Assembly (NCBI RefSeq): GCF_000003605.2
Contig: NW_003131561.1
Coordinates: forward strand, 1 to 47,865
Reading direction: 5' to 3'
DNA length: 47,865 nt
DNA from: Saccoglossus kowalevskii
Lineage: Eukaryota > Hemichordata > Enteropneusta > Harrimaniidae
Below are positions 42,676 to 47,865 of the stretch, piece after piece; position 1 is the stretch's first letter; every line of letters begins with the position of its first letter. Under the pieces are notes generated by a model. The model was not told the DNA's origin. It did no database searches and saw only the letters and a list, made by a program, of their open reading frames with translations. Position numbers and translations under genes: made by a program.

Positions 42676-42760
42676 CCTTCGATAGCTCAGTTGGTAGAGC
42701 GGAGGACTGTAGTGGTCTGCTCTTATCCTTAGGTCGCTGGTTCGAATCCGGCTCGAAGGA
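42676..42760 (+). tRNA. tRNA-Tyr(GTA), consensus exons, 12-nt intron
   Basis: Intron TGGTCTGCTCTT. The base three from its end is C, so the pair with C32 used in splicing is lost here, unlike at 44040. Confidence 0.85.
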
Positions 42761-43036
42761 CGTGTCCTATTTTGCTCAAATTCTACTAATACTGCATGGT
42801 CGTTTTCGTCATTAATGAATTGTTTTCAAATTCACGTGACGCCAGTTTTGATTGCGTTCTGCATCGTCGATTACGTAATTCATGGGAGTGTTTTCAATTT
42901 AAAATGGCGCATTTTCTGATTGCGTTACTCAATATATAATTGCACAAACGTCAAAACGGTGACATCAATACGAGACATTTAATGTCAAAAGGCAGAATTA
43001 GACTCATCATGTTTGACATAATTATTACATGTCATC

Positions 43037-43124
43037 CCTTCGATAGCTCAGTTGGTAGAGCGAACGACTGTAGTGGTCATTTGCTGTTATCCTTAAGTTG
43101 CTGGTTCGAATCCGGCTCGAAAGA
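43037..43124 (+). pseudogene. tRNA-Tyr copy with G27A, G29C, G45A, C48T, G71A
   Basis: C29-C41 and C2-A71 mismatches; A27-T43 becomes a proper pair. Same set at 44401 and 45765. Confidence 0.6.
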
Positions 43125-43268
43125 CGTCTCATGTTTTGTGCAAATTCTACTAATACTGCATGGTCGTTTATGTCATTAATGAATTGTTTTCAAAATCAAG
43201 TGGCGCCAGTTTTGATTGCGTTTTTCATCGTCGCTTACGTAATTCAAAGAATTGTTTTCAATTTAAAA

Positions 43269-43316
43269 TCATTTGCTGTTATCCTTAGGTCGCTGGTTCG
43301 AATCCGGCTCGAAGAA
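43269..43316 (+). pseudogene. 3'-half tRNA-Tyr, copy 2
   Basis: As 41905-41952, 1,364 bp downstream. Confidence 0.9.
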
Positions 43317-43676
43317 CGTCTCCTGTTTTGTGCAATTGTTTTCAATTTAAAATGGCGCATGTTCTGACTGCGTTACTCGAAGGACGTGAAGGCTGGAAAC
43401 ACGTGTCCTGTTTTGTGCAAATTCTACTAATACTTCATGGTCGATTACGTCATTAATGATTGTTTTCAAATTCGAGTTGCGCAAGTTTTGATTGCATACT
43501 GCATCGTCGATTACGTAATTCATGACAGTGTTTTCAATTTAAAATGGCGCATGTTCTGATTGCGTTACTCAATATATGATTGCACAAACGTCAAAACGGT
43601 GACATCAAAATGAGACATTCAATGTCAAAGGGCATAATTGGGGTCATCGTGTTTGATATAATGACTACACGTCATC

Positions 43677-43764
43677 CCTTCGATAGCTCAGTTGGTAGAG
43701 CGGAGGACTGTAGTGGTCATTTGCTGTTATCCTTAGGTCGCTGGTTCGAATCCGGCTCGAAGGA
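43677..43764 (+). tRNA. tRNA-Tyr(GTA), consensus copy
   Basis: Leader altered to CTACACGTCAT; trailer CCTCTTTTG. Confidence 0.93.
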
Positions 43765-44039
43765 CGTGTCCTCTTTTGCGTAAATTGTACAAGTACTTCG
43801 TGGTCGATTACGTCATTAATGATTGTTTTCAAATTCGAGTTGCGCAAGTTTTGATTGCGTACTGCATCGTCGATTACGTAATTCATGAAAGTGTTTTCAA
43901 TTGAAAATGGCGCATGTTCTGATTGCGTTACTCAATATATGATTGCACAAACGTCAAAACGGTGACATCAAAATGAGATATTTAATGTCAAAGGGCAGAA
44001 TTGGACTCATCATGTTTGACATAATGACTACATGTCATC

Positions 44040-44124
44040 CCTTCGATAGCTCAGTTGGTAGAGCGGAGGACTGTAGTGGTCTGCTGTTATCCTTAGGTCG
44101 CTGGTTCGAATCCGGCTCGAAGGA
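44040..44124 (+). tRNA. tRNA-Tyr(GTA), consensus exons, 12-nt intron
   Basis: Intron TGGTCTGCTGTT keeps the G opposite C32. Confidence 0.9.
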
Positions 44125-44400
44125 CGTGTCCTATTTTGCTCAAATTCTACTAATACTGCATGGTCGTTTTCGTCATTAATGAATTGTTTTCAAATTCACG
44201 TGACGCCAGTTTTGATTGCGTTCTGCATCGTCGATTACGTAATTCATGGGAGTGTTTTCAATTTAAAATGGCGCATTTTCTGATTGCGTTACTCAATATA
44301 TAATTGCACAAACGTCAAAACGGTGACATCAATATGAGACATTTAATGTCAAAAGGCAGAATTAGACTCATCATGTTTGACATAATTATTACATGTCATC

Positions 44401-44488
44401 CCTTCGATAGCTCAGTTGGTAGAGCGAACGACTGTAGTGGTCATTTGCTGTTATCCTTAAGTTGCTGGTTCGAATCCGGCTCGAAAGA
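44401..44488 (+). pseudogene. tRNA-Tyr copy with G27A, G29C, G45A, C48T, G71A
   Basis: Second copy of the 43037 form. Confidence 0.6.
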
Positions 44489-44632
44489 CGTCTCATGTTT
44501 TGTGCAAATTCTACTAATACTGCATGGTCGTTTATGTCATTAATGAATTGTTTTCAAAATCAAGTGGCGCCAGTTTTGATTGCGTTTTTCAACGTCGCTT
44601 ACGTAATTCAAAGAATTGTTTTCAATTTAAAA

Positions 44633-44680
44633 TCATTTGCTGTTATCCTTAGGTCGCTGGTTCGAATCCGGCTCGAAGAA
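44633..44680 (+). pseudogene. 3'-half tRNA-Tyr, copy 3
   Basis: Same fusion point and trailer as copies 1 and 2. Confidence 0.9.
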
Positions 44681-45040
44681 CGTCTCCTGTTTTGTGCAAT
44701 TGTTTTCAATTTAAAATGGCGCATGTTCTGACTGCGTTACTCGAAGGACGTGAAGGCTGGAAACACGTGTCCTGTTTTGTGCAAATTCTACTAATACTTC
44801 ATGGTCGATTACGTCATTAATGATTGTTTTCAAATTCGAGTTGCGCAAGTTTTGATTGCATACTGCATCGTCGATTACGTAATTCATGACAGTGTTTTCA
44901 ATTTAAAATGGCGCATGTTCTGATTGCGTTACTCAATATATGATTGCACAAACGTCAAAACGGTGACATCAAAATGAGACATTCAATGTCAAAGGGCATA
45001 ATTGGGGTCATCGTGTTTGACATAATGACTACATGTCATC

Positions 45041-45128
45041 CCTTCGATAGCTCAGTTGGTAGAGCGGAGGACTGTAATGGTCATTTGCTGTTATCCTTAG
45101 GTCGCTGGTTCGAATCCGGCTCGAAGGA
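45041..45128 (+). tRNA. tRNA-Tyr variant G37A
   Basis: Only change is G37A beside the anticodon and splice site. Confidence 0.72.
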
Positions 45129-45403
45129 CGTGTCCTCTTTTGCGTAAATTGTACTAGTACTTCGTGGTCGATTACGTCATTAATGATTGTTTTCAAATTC
45201 GAGTTGCGCAAGTTTTGATTGCGTACTGCATCGTCGATTACGTAATTCATGAAAGTGTTTTCAATTGAAAATGGCGCATGTTCTGATTGCGTTACTCAAT
45301 ATATGATTGCACAAACGTCAAAACGGTGACATCAAAATGAGATATTTAATGTCAAAGGGCAGAATTGGACTCATCATGTTTGACATAATGACTACATGTC
45401 ATC

Positions 45404-45488
45404 CCTTCGATAGCTCAGTTGGTAGAGCGGAGGACTGTAGTGGTCTGCTGTTATCCTTATGTCGCTGGTTCGAATCCGGCTCGAAGGA
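45404..45488 (+). tRNA. tRNA-Tyr variant G45T, 12-nt intron
   Basis: Variable-loop change; intron as at 44040. Confidence 0.82.
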
Positions 45489-45764
45489 CGTGTCCTATTT
45501 TGCTCAAATTCTACTAATACTGCATAGTCGTTTTCGTCATTAATGAATTGTTTTCAAATTCACGTGACGCCAGTTTTGATTGCGTTCTGCATCGTCGATT
45601 ACGTAATTCATGGGAGTGTTTTCAATTTAAAATGGCGCATTTTCTGATTGCGTTACTCAATATATAATTGCACAAACGTCAAAACGGTGACATCAATATG
45701 AGACATTTAATGTCAAAAGGCAGAATTAGACTCATCATGTTTGACATAATTATTACATGTCATC

Positions 45765-45852
45765 CCTTCGATAGCTCAGTTGGTAGAGCGAACGACTGTA
45801 GTGGTCATTTGCTGTTATCCTTAAGTTGCTGGTTCGAATCCGGCTCGAAAGA
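45765..45852 (+). pseudogene. tRNA-Tyr copy with G27A, G29C, G45A, C48T, G71A
   Basis: Third copy of the 43037 form. Confidence 0.6.
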
Positions 45853-45996
45853 CGTCTCATGTTTTGTGCAAATTCTACTAATACTGCATGGTCGTTTATG
45901 TCATTAATGAATTGTTTTCAAAATCAAGTGGCGCCAGTTTTGATTGCGTTTTTCATCGTCGCTTACGTAATTCAAAGAATTGTTTTCAATTTAAAA

Positions 45997-46044
45997 TCAT
46001 TTGCTGTTATCCTTAGGTCGCTGGTTCGAATCCGGCTCGAAGAA
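45997..46044 (+). pseudogene. 3'-half tRNA-Tyr, copy 4
   Basis: Last half copy, followed by the scrambled segment and a unit with the 9-bp duplication. Confidence 0.9.
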
Positions 46045-46413
46045 CGTCTCCTGTTTTGTGCAATTGTTTTCAATTTAAAATGGCGCATGTTCTGACTGCG
46101 TTACTCGAAGGACGTGAAGGCTGGAAACACGTGTCCTGTTTTGTGCAAATTCTACTAATACTTCATGGTCGATTACGTCATTAATGATTGTTTTCAAATT
46201 CGAGTTGCGCAAGTTTTGATTGCATACTGCATCGTCGATTACGTAATTCATGGCAGTGTTTTCAATTTAAAATGGCGCATGTTCTGATTGCGTTACTCAA
46301 TATATGATTGCACAAACGTCAAAACGGTGACAACGGTGACATCAAAATGAGACATTCAATGTCAAAGGGCATAATTGGGGTCATCGTGTTTGATATAATG
46401 ACTACATGTCATC

Positions 46414-46501
46414 CCTTCGATAGCTCAGTTGGTAGAGCGGAGGACTGTAGTGGTCATTTGCTGTTATCCTTAGGTCGCTGGTTCGAATCCGGCTCGAAGG
46501 A
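46414..46501 (+). tRNA. tRNA-Tyr(GTA), consensus copy
   Basis: Consensus; unit matches 41476 in its upstream ACGGTGACA duplication. Confidence 0.94.
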
Positions 46502-46776
46502 CGTGTCCTGTTTTGCGTAAATTTTACTAGTACTTCATGGTCGATTACGTCATTAATGATTATTTTCAAATTCAAATGGCGCAAGTTTTGATTGCGTACT
46601 GCATCGTCGATTACGTAATTCATGGGAGTGTTTTCAATTTAAAATGGCGCATTTTCTGATTGCGTTACTCAATATATAATTGCACAAACGTCAAAACGGT
46701 GACATCAATATGAGACATTTAATGTCAAAGGTCAGAATTGGGCTCATCATGTTTGATATAATGACCTTATGTCATC

Positions 46777-46864
46777 CCTTCGATAGCTCAGTTGGTAGAG
46801 CGGAGGACTGTAGTGGTCATTTGTTGTTATCCTTAGGTCGCTGGTTCGAATCCGGCTGGAAACA
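46777..46864 (+). pseudogene. tRNA-Tyr copy with altered 3' acceptor
   Basis: TGGAAAC acceptor; matches 40378. Confidence 0.75.
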
Positions 46865-47139
46865 CGTGTCCTGTTTTGTGCAAATTCTACTAATACTTCA
46901 TGGTCGATTACGTCATTAATGATTGTTTTCAAATTCGAGTTGCGCAAGTTTTGATTGCATACTGCATCGTCGATTACGTAATTCATGACAGTGTTTTCAA
47001 TTTAAAATGGCGCATGTTCTGATTGCGTTACTCAATATATGATTGCACAAACGTCAAAACGGTGACATCAAAATGAGACATTCAATGTCAAAGGGCATAA
47101 TTGGGGTCATCGTGTTTGATATAATGACTACATGTCATC

Positions 47140-47227
47140 CCTTCGATAGCTCATTTGGTAGAGCGGAGGACTGTAGTGGTCATTTGCTGTTATCCTTAGG
47201 TCGCTGGTTCGAATCCGGCTCGAAGGA
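47140..47227 (+). tRNA. tRNA-Tyr variant G15T
   Basis: G15T removes the G15-C48 core pair and an A-box base. Confidence 0.65.
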
Positions 47228-47502
47228 CGTGTCCTGTTTTGCGTAAATTGTGCTAGTACTTCGTGGTCGATTACGTCATTAATGATTGTTTTCAAATTCG
47301 AGTTGCGCAAGTTTTGATTGCGTACTGCATCGTCGATTACGTAATTCATGAAAGTGTTTTCAATTGAAAATGGCGCATGTTCTGATTGCGTTACTCAATA
47401 TATGATTGCACAAACGTCAAAACGGTGACATCAAAATGAGATATTTAATGTCAAAGGGCAGAATTGGACTCATCATGTTTGACATAATGACTACATGTCA
47501 TC

Positions 47503-47587
47503 CCTTCGATAGCTCAGTTGGTAGAGCGGAGGACTGTAGTGGTCTTCTGTTATCCTTAGGTCGCTGGTTCAAATCCGGCTCGAAGGA
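47503..47587 (+). tRNA. tRNA-Tyr variant G57A, 12-nt intron
   Basis: Intron TGGTCTTCTGTT; A57 is tolerated in the B box. The next tRNA begins at the last base of the window. Confidence 0.8.
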
Positions 47588-47865
47588 CGTGTCCTGTTTT
47601 GCTCAAATTCTACTAATACTGCATGGTCGTTTTCGTCATTAATGAATTGTTTTCAAATTCACGTGACGCCAGTTTTGATTGCGTTCTGCATCGTCGATTA
47701 CGTAATTCATGGGAGTGTTTTCAATTTAAAATGGCGCATTTTCTGATTGCGTTACTCAATATATAATTGCACAAACGTCAAAACGGTGACATCAATATGA
47801 GACATTTAATGTCAAAAGGCAGAATTAGACTCATCATGTTTGACATAATTATTAACATGTCATCC

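Larger units (their letters stand above)
42313..46413 (+). repeat. Higher-order repeat of 1,364 bp, three copies
   Basis: Equivalent tRNAs start at 42313, 43677 and 45041 (1,364 bp apart); the third copy ends at the differing unit 46414. Each copy contains a consensus-like gene with CCTCTTTTG trailer, a gene with a 12-nt intron, a G27A/G29C gene and a 3'-half tRNA with scrambled spacer. A partial copy lies to the left (half tRNA at 41905). The copies differ at few positions, so amplification is recent. Confidence 0.93.
1..47865 (+). repeat. Tandem array of ~363-bp units, each with one tRNA-Tyr gene
   Basis: Successive tRNA starts are 360-366 bp apart over almost the whole window, always on the + strand. 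Exceptions are spacings of 321-326 bp (before 8308, 32014, 32335, 34934), 518 bp (before 8826, 32853, 33733, 34251), 197 bp (before 41673), 372 bp (before 41476) and 640-649 bp where a half copy intervenes in the right-hand part. The spacer is as repetitive as the tRNA, so this is a tandem satellite rather than dispersed tRNA insertions. Two pre-tRNA spacer types recur: type A (CAGAATTGGACTCATCATG, then GACATAATGAC) and type B (TATAATTGGGGTCATCGTG, then GATATAATGAC). Hybrids of the two also occur. No unique flanking DNA is present, so neither array edge is in the window. No protein gene, rRNA or transposon was recognised. Confidence 0.98.

Noticed and set aside
1-47865. CRISPR array
   Set aside because: The whole 363-bp unit is conserved, there are no unique spacers between short repeats, and the gene is a eukaryotic split tRNA.
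1-47865. Dispersed tRNA-derived SINEs
   Set aside because: Units are strictly head to tail with no A-rich or LINE-like tail and no target-site duplications, and many tRNA parts are perfect rather than degenerate.
1-47865. Phage or bacterial tRNA cluster
   Set aside because: Single isoacceptor, intron after position 37, no encoded CCA, and Pol III T4 stops instead of bacterial promoters and terminators.

Overview
The window is one uninterrupted head-to-tail tandem array of a unit of about 363 bp. Each unit carries one nuclear-type tRNA-Tyr(GTA) gene on the + strand and an AT-rich spacer of about 275 bp. I count 128 full-length or near-full-length tRNA copies, four 3'-half copies, and a further copy cut off by the right end (its first base is 47865). 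The array runs off both ends, so its true size is unknown. About 40 copies have a mature 73-nt sequence identical to the consensus. The rest carry substitutions or small indels, many shared by distant copies, which is the signature of unequal crossing over and gene conversion. I find no protein-coding gene; the short ORFs on both strands are repeat shadows.

Organism: the split tRNA-Tyr with a 15-nt intron after position 37, the internal A and B boxes and the downstream TTTT make this a eukaryotic nuclear sequence transcribed by RNA polymerase III. The CCTTCGA/TCGAAGG acceptor stem is the one I know from animal tRNA-Tyr; plant tRNA-Tyr starts differently. A metazoan is therefore likely, but the species cannot be named from this sequence. 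Tandem tRNA arrays are known elsewhere (Arabidopsis Tyr/Ser and Pro clusters, Entamoeba tRNA arrays, the Xenopus 3.18-kb tRNA repeat). An almost pure tRNA-Tyr satellite of this density is still notable.

Layout. 1-8.6 kb: regular units with many variant copies, including the most decayed one (370-455). 8.6-8.76 kb: a 155-bp spacer piece without a tRNA. 8.8-31.9 kb: regular units, rich in consensus copies, with internal duplications (for example a 726-bp dimer at 13.2, 21.2 and 21.9 kb). 31.9-35.3 kb: shortened (321-326 bp) and lengthened (518 bp) units, the latter holding three more copies of the tRNA-less piece. 35.3-40 kb: regular units. 40-47.9 kb: a diverged subfamily with altered acceptor stems, 12-nt introns and a 1,364-bp higher-order repeat that includes a 3'-half tRNA and a scrambled spacer.

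Unit anatomy (example 12812-13174): tRNA; a T4 Pol III terminator 10-13 nt past the tRNA; two diverged copies of one ~68-bp spacer module; a ~107-bp pre-tRNA segment with two perfect inverted repeats, the second ending 2 nt before the tRNA. The spacer also holds several bZIP-type palindromes. Whether the array is a high-output tRNA-Tyr locus, a largely silent satellite, or a TFIIIC-bound chromatin element cannot be decided from sequence. Positions in the tRNA entries use standard tRNA numbering, and 'consensus' means the copy at 12812-12899.
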